From Nonomuraea rhodomycinica (GTDB lineage Bacteria > Actinomycetota > Actinomycetes > Streptosporangiales > Streptosporangiaceae): 64,000 nucleotides of DNA. The first letter of the stretch is position 1. Every line of letters starts with the position of its first letter. Location: positions 159,131 through 223,130 of the forward strand of contig NZ_JABWGO010000014.1 in the NCBI RefSeq assembly GCF_013363995.1, given 5' to 3'. Of this stretch, positions 1 through 7,812 are shown piece by piece. The position numbers and the translations under genes are program-made. The notes under the pieces are model-generated. The model made no database searches and was not told where the DNA came from. It saw only the letters and a program-made list of their open reading frames with translations.

Positions 1-54
1 GCCACGATGCCCTCTGACCGGGGCACGCGCGTCCGCCGGGGCCGGCGGGCGGCC

Positions 55-741
55 TCAGCCCTTGAGGGCGCCCGAGAGCATGCCGCGGATGAACTGCCGC
101 TGGAAGAACAGGTAGAGCACGACGATGGGCAGCGACATGAGCACCGCCGCGGCGGCCAGCAGGTTGATCTGCACGACGGCCGGCCGGGAGATCGGCAGGT
201 AGATCCGCCACGGCCGGGCCCAGGAGCCGGCGCCGTCGAGCTCGGCGGACTCGGCGATGCTCGCCGGGACCGTGCGGAACGCCGCGCGCATCCAGAACGC
301 GCCGAAACTCACGCCCATGCCGACGTGCGCGAGGATGATGCCCTGGTAGCCGTCGGTCAGGTCGAAGGACAGGAAGTCGTAGTACAGCGGCACGATGATC
401 GACTCCATCGGGATCACGATTCCCAGCAGCATGAGCGGGAAGATCGCCTTCTCGCCGAGCACGCCGAGCACGCCGAACGCGTACCCGCTCATCGCCGCCA
501 GCACGGTGGAGACCGTCACGACGGTGCCGGTGATCACCACGCTGGAGCGCAGGTAGTGCCCGAAGCCGGCCTGCTGCCACGCGGTGGCGAAGTTGGACCA
601 CTGGGGATGCGCGAGGTCGAGCGTGCCGCTGGTACTGGGACTGACCGCCACGCCGAGGATCCACCCGACCGGGACGAGCACGCTGAGCGCGAGGAGCGTC
701 AGGAACGCGTCGTTGAAGACCTTTTCCCGGGTGGAGATCAT
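55..741 (-). pseudogene. MalG-type sugar ABC permease, internally deleted
   Basis: Remnant of an inner-membrane permease of a carbohydrate ABC importer (CUT1 family). From the ATG at 741 the frame gives 228 residues; family members have about 270-300. The N-terminus, several membrane helices and the EAA loop that docks to the ATPase (AESAELDGAG...IYLP) are present, and the C-terminus (FFQRQFIRGMLSGALKG) is typical. Directly after SRPAVVQ the protein runs into INLLAAAAVLMSLPIVV, the usual last helix. The 35-45 residues normally lying between, with a whole membrane helix, are missing. This points to an in-frame deletion near 168. The start overlaps the stop of the upstream permease remnant (ATGA), the usual operon arrangement. 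The family assignment is firm; loss of function is inferred from the deletion. Confidence 0.8.
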
Positions 742-845
742 CGGTTTCCGTCCTCGGAGAGCCGTACCACGACGAGCGCGATGACGAGGGAGACGAGCGC
801 CAGGACGACGCCGATGGCGGACGCCGCGCCGACGTCGGGATCGGG
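738..845 (-). pseudogene. MalF-type ABC permease, only the C-terminus left
   Basis: The minus strand just upstream of the MalG-like remnant encodes about 32 residues (DVGAASAIGVVLALVSLVIA then a short RLSEDGNR tail) and a TGA overlapping the next ATG. This is the last membrane helix and tail of the partner permease of a sugar importer, which always sits in this place in such operons. Upstream of about 845 the similarity stops and sequence of a different gene on the other strand begins. Some 270 residues, together with any ATPase or binding-protein gene beyond, are gone. Too short for function. Confidence 0.75.
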
Positions 846-850
846 CCGAG

Positions 851-1197
851 GTTGCCGATGCCGAGATCGGCGCCGCGCTCGCCGAGCTGTGGGGCCGATG
901 CGCGCCAGTCGTCGTGGTCGAACGACTCTTCCACGTCCACCTCACCGACAACATCAACGTCGCCGACCCTCAAGTCCTCCACACCCTCGCCCTACAGGCC
1001 GGTCTCCCCCCGCGGCCGTCCGTGCCGTTCCCGACACCGACGCCTACAGCGCCGACGTCCGAGCCGATGAGGAACGCGCGGCCCGACTCGGCGTCCGCCA
1101 GGTCCCCACGTTCGTCATCAACGGCACCCCTGTCGTCTCCGGATCTCCCGACCCCGCCGAACTCCAAGCACTTCTGACGAGGCCGACGGTGCGATGA
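851..1197 (+). pseudogene. DsbA/FrnE-family oxidoreductase, 5'-truncated and frameshifted
   Basis: C-terminal half of a thioredoxin-fold protein of the DsbA/FrnE family (2-hydroxychromene-2-carboxylate isomerase superfamily). In one frame 851-1010 reads VADAEIGAALAELW...RLFHVHLTDNINVADPQVLHTLALQAGL. At the run of six C at 1009-1014 the similarity moves to another frame and continues AAVRAVPDTDAYSADVRADE...GVRQVPTFVINGTPVVSG to the TGA at 1195. The cis-proline motif (VPTF) is visible, but the N-terminal strand and CxxC active site are absent. The left end abuts the permease remnant on the opposite strand, so 841-851 is a rearrangement junction. A single-base indel in the C run explains the frame change. 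Confidence 0.75.
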
Positions 1198-1362
1198 CAC
1201 CTCCCCGGGTGCGCCCGTTTCCGCCGTATTCCGGTGGCACCCCTGAGAGGGTCCGGCACCGCACCCCGGCCCTCCTCCGCAAGGTGATCGCCGGTGCGCA
1301 CGCGTAAGGATCTATCGAAAGGTGGACGACCGGCGGCAGTCCTCCCGGCAAAGCTGAGGGCC

Positions 1363-2778
1363 ATGAAGAAGACGATCATTGCCGTGCTCGGCGCGATGCT
1401 GCTCCCCGTAGCGTCGGCGACGCCCGCAGTGGCCGACACCGGGCTGTCCTGGCAGGACTGCGGCGGCGGCCTGCAATGTGGCCGGATCACCGTGCCCGCC
1501 GACTGGGCCGCCCCCAACGGTGAGCAGATCACGCTGGGGCTCGCCAAGCTGCCCGCCCGGGACCCGGCCGCCAGGAAGGGGACGCTTGTCCTCAACATGG
1601 GTGGCCCCGCCCAGCAGATCTCGGTCCTGCGCGTGGCGAAGACGGCCTTCGCCGACCTGACTCGATGGTTCGACGTGGTGGTCTTCGATCCGCGCGGATT
1701 CGAGGCGAGCACCGGGGTGCGCTGCCCGGACCCGGCGCCGTGGGCCGCGAACGCGGAGTGGGTGTTCCCCGACCGCGCCACCTATGCCCGGTACACGGAG
1801 CAGAACCGTCGCTTCGGCCTCGGCTGCGCCGAGGCCGCCGGCCCGCTCGCGGGCAACCTGGATTCCGGTCAAGGGGCCCGCGACCTGGAGGCCGTCCGGG
1901 TGGCGCTGGGCGAACAGAAGCTCACCTATTACGGCAACTCCTACGGCACCGTCCTCGGCGTGGCCTACGCCGAGAAGTTCCCCTCCCACGTCGGACGCAT
2001 GTACCTGGACAGCCCGATCGACCACACCGACCGATCGTGGACCGCATGGCTCCTGCCCAGAGCGAAGGTCAAGGAAGACAACCTGCACCGCTTCGCCGAG
2101 TGGTGCGCCACCGACCAGAGCTGCGCGCTCCACGGCCGCGACGTGCTCAAGGTGTGGGACGAGGTCATGGACCGCGCCGCCAAGCAGCCGATCCCCGCAC
2201 CCGGTGCCGGAGCCGGAGCAGCGGCCAGTGCGACCCTGATCGCCTCCCGCGCGACTGTCACGTTCGACGCGACCTGGCCCGAACTGGCCAAGTCCCTGGC
2301 CGAGGCGCACGCAGGCGACGCCACCCGGTTCGCCGAGCCGTCCGCCGGAGCGGCCGATCCAGGGTTCAGCAGGATCGCGAACTGCGCCGACTTCCCGTAC
2401 CCGACCGCATACGGCGAGGTCAAGGCTCTGGAAAGGCGGCTGAGGCACGCCGCGCCGCGCATCGGCTGGACCGTGGCGTGGCCGCCGGCCAACCTCTGTG
2501 CCGGACTCCCGCAGAAGGCGTCCTTCCCGCCCCATCCGGTTCACCCCCGCGGCCTGCCCCCGATCCTGGTCGCCGCCGGCCTGTACGACGACGTGGCGCC
2601 GCCCGCGTCCGCCCGCCGGATCACCGCACAACTCGACGGCGCCCGCCACCTGGCGGCCGAAGGTGGTCACGCGCTCTACCTGGCAGGCGATCCCTGCGTC
2701 CGCGATCACGTTCACCGATACCTGACCACCGGGCAACTCCCGCCCGCGGGCACGATCTGTGGTCCGGCATCATCGTGA
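1363..2778 (+). CDS. secreted alpha/beta hydrolase, tripeptidyl-aminopeptidase-like (TAP family)
   Basis: Exported serine hydrolase of 471 residues, related to Streptomyces tripeptidyl aminopeptidases and SlpD/E. Residues 1-25 (MKKTIIAVLGAMLLPVASATPAVA) form a classic signal peptide ending at an AVA-D cleavage site. The ATG at 1363 is preferred over the GTG at 1294 because the signal peptide starts there and AGCTGAGGG precedes it. The fold is shown by an oxyanion-loop region (NMGGPAQQ, where relatives have GGPGGSG), the nucleophile elbow GNSYG with Ser193, the acid region GLYDDVAPP and the histidine region GGHALYLAGDPC in a C-terminal TAP-like domain. Paired cysteines fit an extracellular enzyme. 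The kinase gene begins 1 nt after the stop, so the three genes to 4509 may be one operon. The substrate is unknown. Confidence 0.85.
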   Translation: MKKTIIAVLGAMLLPVASATPAVADTGLSWQDCGGGLQCGRITVPADWAAPNGEQITLGLAKLPARDPAARKGTLVLNMGGPAQQISVLRVAKTAFADLTRWFDVVVFDPRGFEASTGVRCPDPAPWAANAEWVFPDRATYARYTEQNRRFGLGCAEAAGPLAGNLDSGQGARDLEAVRVALGEQKLTYYGNSYGTVLGVAYAEKFPSHVGRMYLDSPIDHTDRSWTAWLLPRAKVKEDNLHRFAEWCATDQSCALHGRDVLKVWDEVMDRAAKQPIPAPGAGAGAAASATLIASRATVTFDATWPELAKSLAEAHAGDATRFAEPSAGAADPGFSRIANCADFPYPTAYGEVKALERRLRHAAPRIGWTVAWPPANLCAGLPQKASFPPHPVHPRGLPPILVAAGLYDDVAPPASARRITAQLDGARHLAAEGGHALYLAGDPCVRDHVHRYLTTGQLPPAGTICGPASS

Positions 2779-2779
2779 C

Positions 2780-3856
2780 ATGCCCTTGGTGAGGGAGGTT
2801 CTGCTCGTCGCCGGCGCCGCGGCCGCCGCGGCGCTGCTGACGGCATGGGAAGGACCGGCCCCTGCCGACGTCCCACTCCTGGCCGTCTTCAGCGCCGGTG
2901 TCAGCCTCCCTCTGCTCGTCCGGCGGTTGCTGCCGTTGGCCGCCGCGGTGACGTCCGCGGTGATCGCGCTGGCCGGGATGGCGCAGCTGCACCGGTGGGA
3001 GGGGATGCTGGTCACGATGGGCCTGTTCTGCGCGGCCGTCTACCACCGGCCGCGGCGTCCGGGCCTGGTGCTGGCGGTCTCCTCGTGCTGGGTTCTCGGC
3101 ACCTTCGCGGTGCTGGGGGGCGAGGGCGTCCCGGAGCCGACCAGCATAGTGATCATGAGCGTCGCGCCCGTGGCCACCGGCTACGCGCTGCGGCTGCACC
3201 GGGATCGGGCCGACCAGTCGCTGCGATTGCAGCGGGCCGAGGCGGAGCGCGTGCTGGCCGAGGAGCGTACCTGGCTGGCCAGGAACGTGCACGACAGCGT
3301 CGGCCACCACCTGACCGCGATCCGGCTGCAGGCCGCGGCGGCCCGGCGGGCGCCCGGCGACGCGCCCGCGAAGCAGGCCCTGCAGACGATCTCGGACCTG
3401 TCGCAGTCGGCGCTCACCGAGGTACGCGGCCTGCTGCGGACGCTCGACGAGCACCCGGCCGCCATCCAGCCCGGCACCGCCGACCTGGAGCGGCTGGCCG
3501 GACGGCTCACCTGCGCGGACCGGACGATCACCATCTGCCGCTCCGGGACCGCGGACGCGCTGCCGCCGGCCGTCGAGCACACTGCCTACCGGGTGGTCCA
3601 GGAGGCGCTGACGAACGCCGTACGGCATGCGGACGCGACCGAGGTCACCGTCCACCTGCGGCAGGACGACCGCGGCCTGCGCGTCGAGGTCCTCGACAAC
3701 GGCGCCCCGGCCCCCGCGCCCCAGGCCGAGGGGCGGGGCATCCGCGGCATGCGCGAACGGGTGCGCCTGCTCGACGGCACCCTGTCGGTGGGGCCGGTCG
3801 AAACGGGCGGCTGGCGGGTCCGCGCCGACCTGCCCAGGGAAGGGAACGCGTGGTGA
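2780..3856 (+). CDS. NarL-type sensor histidine kinase
   Basis: Membrane histidine kinase of 358 residues that would phosphorylate the response regulator encoded next. About five hydrophobic segments fill residues 5-145. A HisKA_3 dimerisation domain follows, with phospho-acceptor His171 in NVHDSVGHHL, and then a HATPase_c domain (VVQEALTNAVRHA N-box, VLDNGAPAP and GRGIRGMRERV G-boxes). The start is set at the ATG at 2780, one base after the hydrolase stop; an in-frame GTG at 2759 would overlap that gene. The stop overlaps the start of the regulator gene (GTGA), so the two are translationally coupled. No extracellular sensor domain is apparent, so the signal probably acts at the membrane. Confidence 0.9.
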   Translation: MPLVREVLLVAGAAAAAALLTAWEGPAPADVPLLAVFSAGVSLPLLVRRLLPLAAAVTSAVIALAGMAQLHRWEGMLVTMGLFCAAVYHRPRRPGLVLAVSSCWVLGTFAVLGGEGVPEPTSIVIMSVAPVATGYALRLHRDRADQSLRLQRAEAERVLAEERTWLARNVHDSVGHHLTAIRLQAAAARRAPGDAPAKQALQTISDLSQSALTEVRGLLRTLDEHPAAIQPGTADLERLAGRLTCADRTITICRSGTADALPPAVEHTAYRVVQEALTNAVRHADATEVTVHLRQDDRGLRVEVLDNGAPAPAPQAEGRGIRGMRERVRLLDGTLSVGPVETGGWRVRADLPREGNAW

Positions 3857-4509
3857 CGATCCGGGTGCTGGTCGCCGACGATCAGGAGGCGGCGCGGGAG
3901 GCGCTGCGGCTCATCCTCGACGGCGAACCCGACATCGACGTGATCGCGACGGCCGCCGACGGCGCCGAGGCGGTGCACCAGGCGCTGTCGCGCCGGCCGG
4001 ACGTGGTGGTGATGGATCTGCGGATGCCGGGTATGGACGGCATCGCCGCCATCGGCCGCCTCGCCGCCGCCGAATCCGCCCCCCGCATGCTCGCCCTGAC
4101 CACGTTCGACCTCGACGAGTACCTGTTCGGCGCGCTGCGCGCAGGAGCGGCCGGCTTCCTGCTGAAGGACAGTGACCCCGACGTGCTCGTCGCGGCGGTC
4201 CGCGAGCTGCACCAGGGCAGGGGATTGATCGACCCGCAGGTCACCGGCCGCCTGATCAGCCGCTTCGCCGCGCTGTCCCCGAGCCCCGCCACCCCCGAAC
4301 TCGACCTACTGACCCCGCGCGAACACCACGTGCTACGCCTCCTGGCCCGAGGACTGAGCAACGGCGAGATCGCCGCCGCGTGCACCATCGAGGAGGGCAC
4401 GGTCAAAACTCACGTCAACCGGATCCTCACCAAGCTCGGTCTCCGGACCCGCGTGCACGCAGCGATCTACGCATACGAACACGGGATCGTCACCCGCGCT
4501 GCACCTTGA
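3853..4509 (+). CDS. NarL/LuxR-family response regulator
   Basis: DNA-binding response regulator of 218 residues, partner of the kinase just upstream. The receiver domain (1-120) has the acidic pair in VADDQ, phospho-acceptor Asp55 in VVMDLRMPGMDG and the conserved Lys in FLLKDSD. The C-terminal LuxR-type helix-turn-helix (LLTPREHHVLRLLARGLSNG...GTVKTHVNRIL) lies at about 148-205. The GTG at 3853 is chosen because it overlaps the kinase stop and is followed directly by TIRVLVADD; the GTG at 3850 is an alternative. Targets are unknown; the hydrolase upstream of the kinase is an obvious candidate. Confidence 0.9.
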   Translation: MTIRVLVADDQEAAREALRLILDGEPDIDVIATAADGAEAVHQALSRRPDVVVMDLRMPGMDGIAAIGRLAAAESAPRMLALTTFDLDEYLFGALRAGAAGFLLKDSDPDVLVAAVRELHQGRGLIDPQVTGRLISRFAALSPSPATPELDLLTPREHHVLRLLARGLSNGEIAAACTIEEGTVKTHVNRILTKLGLRTRVHAAIYAYEHGIVTRAAP

Positions 4510-4619
4510 CCGTCCGCCGGTCTCGGGCCCATGTCCCGGAGGACGACCATCGATGATGAGCCCCCGGCCCCGAAGCAGCGTTGGACAGCTGAATGACCCC
4601 TGGCGTGGCGGTTGGGTGG
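4510..4619. other. intergenic, nothing recognised
   Basis: Non-coding stretch between the response regulator and the recombinase-like scrap. A short inverted repeat (CGGGCCC / TCCCGG near 4536-4556) could weakly act as a terminator for the operon to the left. No gene was found. Confidence 0.4.
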
Positions 4620-4793
4620 CTAGGGGTGTTGCTGTTCCGCTTGGGCGGCGGTGAGGGTCTTGTGGACGACGCCGACGGAGACCTTCACCCCAGCGGCGAT
4701 GGCCCGGATGGCTTCACCGCGCCGGCGACGGTCGAGGATGGCGGCGCGTTTGTCGTCGTCGACGACGGGTCGGCGGGTTTTCGAACAGGCGCT
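4620..4793 (-). pseudogene. C-terminal HTH scrap of a serine recombinase/transposase
   Basis: A 57-codon open stretch on the minus strand, ending in TAG at 4620, reads KTRRPVVDDDKRAAILDRRR then GEAIRAIAAGVKVSVGVVHKTL. This is the helix-turn-helix that ends many resolvase/invertase-type serine recombinases (an RRPVVDDDKRAAIL linker plus a GxSIRxIAxxxxVSxGTVxK-like HTH). No catalytic domain precedes it: an in-frame TGA lies at 4794-4796 and a different small gene starts there. It is a relic of a mobile element and unlikely to be expressed. Confidence 0.6.
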
Positions 4794-4907
4794 TCAGCCC
4801 AGCAGCGCGATCACACCAGCGAGGAGTATCGCGGCGACGAGCACGGCCACCACGACCAGGACCGTCGTGCCGAGCCGGCGGCGGATGAATTTCGGGTTGT
4901 GGGCCAT
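4794..4907 (-). CDS. 37-residue membrane peptide
   Basis: Small protein MAHNPKFIRRRLGTTVLVVV and on to ALLG: a basic N-terminus followed by one long hydrophobic helix (about residues 14-37), so a single-pass membrane peptide with N-terminus inside. The ATG at 4907 is favoured because AAGGAG lies 7 nt upstream; an ATG at 4922 would begin inside that site. It is the last gene after the degraded ABC transporter and overlaps nothing else. Function unknown. It may be a former small partner of the transporter, or kept by chance. Confidence 0.5.
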   Translation of the reverse strand: MAHNPKFIRRRLGTTVLVVVAVLVAAILLAGVIALLG

Positions 4908-4924
4908 CGTGATCTCCTTCATGG

Positions 4925-5620
4925 TCAGGCTCGGCGTCGGATCGCCAGGTAGGCGATCCCGGTCAGGGCGAGGGTGAGCGCCGAGTGCGACGCCGAGTGC
5001 CAGTGCGAAGAGCGACCTGCCGTAGGGGACCGGGCCGTGGCTTTCGTAGTACGGCCAGGCCATCGGATCATCCGCGCTGTCCGGCAGGGACCAGGTCAGC
5101 ACCGCGGCGAGGACGGCGGCCAGCCAGCGGCCGCGCGACAGGCTCTGGGTCCCAGGCGAGCTTGTAGGTACCGGCTTCGAACTCCCGGGCGATGAGGGGA
5201 GCGCCCCAGATCAGGCAGATCGCGCCGGCCAGGAATCCCGCCAGTCGGAAGGTGAGCCCGGTCAGGTCCGGCTCCAGCCGTTCCACCGTGGCGGCGGCAC
5301 CGTACAGCAGGAGCAGCGCGGCGACGGGTTGGTCGCGGAGCCGAAGCGCAGCAGGTCGGCGACGCTCCACCGGCGATACAGCGGCTTGTCCTGGGCGACG
5401 AACGCGACCGCGGCCGTCTCCAAGGACGGCCGAAGACCTCCGCCCGTCCCGCGGTGGGCGTCAGCAGGGCGGATACCAGGTTCAGCAGCGTGGACTTGCC
5501 TGCCCCGTTCGGCCCGGCCAACGCGGCCCTGGCCCCGGCGGGCACCGTGATGGTGGCCTCGCGCAGCGCCCACCGCTGCCGGTAACGCTTGCCCAGGCCG
5601 CTGGTCCGCAGCGCGTTCAC
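4925..5620 (-). pseudogene. collapsed ABC transporter: ATPase start joined to permease end
   Basis: From a GTG at 5620 (overlapping the upstream stop, GTGA) an ABC ATPase begins: VNALRTSGLGKRYRQRWALR, Walker A GPNGAGKST, ALLTPTAGRAEVFGRP. The frame shifts near 5430 and continues LETAAVAFVAQDKPLYRRW...LLRFGSATNP (Q-loop region), then ends at about 5322. The signature motif and Walker B are missing. Without a gap the sequence becomes the C-terminal part of an ABC-2 permease (AALLLLYGAAATVE...GAPLIAREFEAGTYKLAWD). This shifts frame near 5150 (LSRGRWLAAVLAAVLTW) and again near 4975 (LTLALTGIAYLAIRRRA) before the TGA at 4925. So there is one large deletion that fused two genes, and at least three indels. 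Both parts are dead. Confidence 0.85.
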
Positions 5621-6099
5621 CGCTCTTCCCCGCCGGTCAGCTCGTGCATGCGGCGCAGCAGCGCTGCGCGCCGGGCATGGGCGCGCACCGCCAGCGCCAG
5701 GGCCACAGCGACGAGCAGGCCCCCGACCGCCAGGGCGAGCCCCGCCCCGGTGCCGCGCTGCACGGCCACAACGGTCACGACCGCCGTGGTGGCCAGCGAG
5801 GCGGCCAGCCCGATCCAGGCGGCGATCACCCGATCGGCGGCGAACAGCGGAACCCGGCGCGTCAGCAGCCACCCGCCGTACGTCGCCCAGGTCAGGCAGA
5901 ACACGGTGAACAACGCGAACGCCAGATGCGTGCGCCCGGGCAGCGGCCCTGGCTCCGACCACCACAACGTGCCCACGAACACCGCACCGCCGACGCCGGC
6001 CAGCAGTGCCGCCACCGCCCGGATCCGGACCCTGGACGACAACACCGGCGCCAGCCGATCGATCAGGTCCTGCGCCGACAGACGCGGCTCTTCCGTCAT
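5617..6099 (-). CDS. four-helix membrane protein downstream of ECF sigma factor
   Basis: A 160-residue protein with four hydrophobic segments (about 25-45, 58-80, 90-112 and 120-140) between a soluble N-terminus (MTEEPRLSAQDLIDRLAPVL) and a basic, charged C-terminus ending MHELTGGEER. The ATG at 6099 overlaps the sigma-factor stop (ATGA), and its own stop overlaps the GTG of the dead ATPase. It is therefore the second gene of a sigma / membrane protein / ABC operon. The position suggests an anti-sigma or accessory role, but no zinc-finger or HxxxCxxC motif is present, so this is only a guess. Confidence 0.7.
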   Translation of the reverse strand: MTEEPRLSAQDLIDRLAPVLSSRVRIRAVAALLAGVGGAVFVGTLWWSEPGPLPGRTHLAFALFTVFCLTWATYGGWLLTRRVPLFAADRVIAAWIGLAASLATTAVVTVVAVQRGTGAGLALAVGGLLVAVALALAVRAHARRAALLRRMHELTGGEER

Positions 6100-6620
6100 G
6101 GCCGGTATCCCTTCTCCTTGAGGTGCTCACGCAGCAGACGACGGGCACGGCTGAGCCGGGACTTGACCGTTCCCGCCGGGATCCGGCAGATGTACGCGCA
6201 TTCCTCGACCGGCAGGTCCTCCAGGTAGAACAGCACGAGGATCTCCCGCTCCAGCACCGGCAGCTCCGACAGCGCGTTCACCAGCGCGGCGCGATCCACC
6301 ATGGCCTCGACCGGGTCCTCGGTGGCCACGTCGTCGCCCGCGAGCGTCTCCTGCTCGCGGGCGTACTCGCCGCGCAGCCGGTCGGTGACCGATCGCCGGG
6401 CGATCGTGAACAGCCACGGCGCGAACCGGCCGGGTTCCCTGAGCCGGGGCAGGCCGCGGACCACGGCGAGCCAGACCTCCTGGGTCACGTCGTCGGCCCG
6501 GTCTGCATCCAGCATGCGGCGTACGTACGTCCACACCGGCACCCGCCAACGAGCCAGCAGTTCGGCCAGCGCCGCGCGCTCCCCCAGCTGGGCGCGCACC
6601 ACCAGCAGCTCATCGGTCAT
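6096..6620 (-). CDS. ECF RNA polymerase sigma factor
   Basis: Extracytoplasmic-function sigma factor of 174 residues. Region 2 (about 20-85) includes DADRADDVTQEVWLAVVRGL and FAPWLFTIARRSVTDRLR; region 4 (about 115-165) contains LPVLEREILVLFYLEDLPVEE and the HTH IPAGTVKSRLSRARRLLREHL. Length and spacing are normal. It leads the operon with the four-helix membrane protein and the ruined ABC genes. ECF factors with such partners often control the adjacent transporter, here in answer to an unknown signal. With the transporter dead, its remaining targets would lie elsewhere. Confidence 0.9.
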   Translation of the reverse strand: MTDELLVVRAQLGERAALAELLARWRVPVWTYVRRMLDADRADDVTQEVWLAVVRGLPRLREPGRFAPWLFTIARRSVTDRLRGEYAREQETLAGDDVATEDPVEAMVDRAALVNALSELPVLEREILVLFYLEDLPVEECAYICRIPAGTVKSRLSRARRLLREHLKEKGYRP

Positions 6621-6632
6621 CTCGTCCTCCCG

Positions 6633-6764
6633 TCATCTTGCACAGTCGGGCGAGAAGCCAAGAAGGTTCACGGTTCCCGGATCACCTATGGAGCATGGTC
6701 GCCGCAAGCCGCGATCCAGGTGCCGATGGATCGTGGCGCGGCTGACGCCGAGCCGATCAGCGAT
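6633..6764 (-). pseudogene. second HTH scrap of recombinase/transposase type
   Basis: The minus strand reads IADRLGVSRATIHRHLDRGL and onward to a TGA at 6633; upstream in the same frame EAAS is followed by a TAG at 6765-6767. The IAxRLGVSRATxxRxL pattern is the terminal HTH of resolvase-type recombinases and IS transposases. Only this motif survives. It lies upstream of the ECF sigma gene and, with the scrap at 4620-4793, brackets the sigma/ABC segment on both sides in the same orientation. Confidence 0.45.
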
Positions 6765-6879
6765 CTACGATGCGGCCTCGTGCGCGGGCTGACGCAGGAC
6801 CTTCGAGCGTGCGTCGCGCCGGCCATCGGGGTTCTGGTCGCGGGTGGCAACCCGTCCGTAGCCGATCCTGCTCACCACA

Positions 6880-7794
6880 TCAGTGTCTGGTGAAGTCGGG
6901 CCATCCGTCGCGCAGCGTGCGGGCGAAGTGGGCCGCCGCGGCGTCCGCCGCCGTCGTGACCTGCGGTTCCTGGTCGTAGAAGGCGAACTGGTCGCCCTCG
7001 GTCCAGACGAACTCCTTGGGCCCGGCCAGCGCGGCGTGGAAGCGCCGCGCCCCGTGCGGGATGGCGGCGTCCTCGCTGTGAACGAGCAGGACGGGCTGGG
7101 TGAGGCGGGAGGCGAGGGAGATCGCGTCGTAGCCGAGCCAGCCCGGCCATGCCATCACCGCGAACCGGTTGGGCCACTGCGGGAGGCCACCGCGGTCGGG
7201 GTTGAGGTAGAAGTCGATGTCGAACGGCATGGCGGCGCGCGGGTCGGAGCCGCTGACGACCGGCACGTACTCGACCTCGCCGGTCGCCTCGTACGTCGCG
7301 CGGGCCCGTGTGGCCTCGGCGAGCCTGCCCGCGACGCCCTCCTCGCCGCCGTACACCTCCCGGCAGATGCCGGGGTCGTGCAGCCAGGGCGCGACGAGCG
7401 CCAGCGACCGGACGCGGGGGTCGCCGACGGCGTTCCCGCTCATGTACATCGCGGCCGCGCACACGCCGAGGGCGCCGAGACGGGCGGCGTCCACCGCGGG
7501 GTGCCCGGCGAGGAAGGTGACCGCGTGGTTGATGTCGCGGACCTTCCGTTCCGGCGCCTCGTGGTCGCGCGGCTCGCCCTCGGACTCGCCGTAGCCGGTG
7601 AAGTCGAAGGACAGGGCGGCGAACCCCCGGTCGGCGAGCCGTTCGGCGTACCGGTCGGCCATCTGCTCCTTGACGCTCGTCCAGGTGCCCGCCACCACGA
7701 CGCCCGGCGCCGGACCGGTGCCGGCGGGCAGGAACAGGTTCCCGGTCAGCGTCACGTCGCCGGCGGGGAACGTCACCTTCCGCAAGGTGGTCAT
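6880..7794 (-). CDS. dienelactone-hydrolase-like alpha/beta hydrolase
   Basis: Cytoplasmic alpha/beta hydrolase of 304 residues close to the YcjY/DLH group. The nucleophile elbow reads GVCAAAM, so the catalytic residue appears to be Cys112, as in dienelactone hydrolases, rather than serine. Other fold marks are the core strand FDFTGYGESEG (about 63-73), an acid region VLLVHSEDAAIPHGA and a late WTEGDQFAFYDQ that lacks the usual catalytic histidine-glycine context. It ends a minus-strand operon, 18 nt after the MBL-fold gene. The substrate is unknown; the neighbours (SDR, NmrA, SnoaL) suggest oxidised aromatic or polyketide-like compounds. Confidence 0.8.
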   Translation of the reverse strand: MTTLRKVTFPAGDVTLTGNLFLPAGTGPAPGVVVAGTWTSVKEQMADRYAERLADRGFAALSFDFTGYGESEGEPRDHEAPERKVRDINHAVTFLAGHPAVDAARLGALGVCAAAMYMSGNAVGDPRVRSLALVAPWLHDPGICREVYGGEEGVAGRLAEATRARATYEATGEVEYVPVVSGSDPRAAMPFDIDFYLNPDRGGLPQWPNRFAVMAWPGWLGYDAISLASRLTQPVLLVHSEDAAIPHGARRFHAALAGPKEFVWTEGDQFAFYDQEPQVTTAADAAAAHFARTLRDGWPDFTRH

Positions 7795-7812
7795 GAACGG
7801 TCGCTCCTTCGA

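Noticed and set aside
4593..4952. 119-residue frame on the plus strand
   Set aside because: Antisense to the recombinase scrap, the small peptide and the ABC remnant, all of which show family-like sequence on the minus strand.
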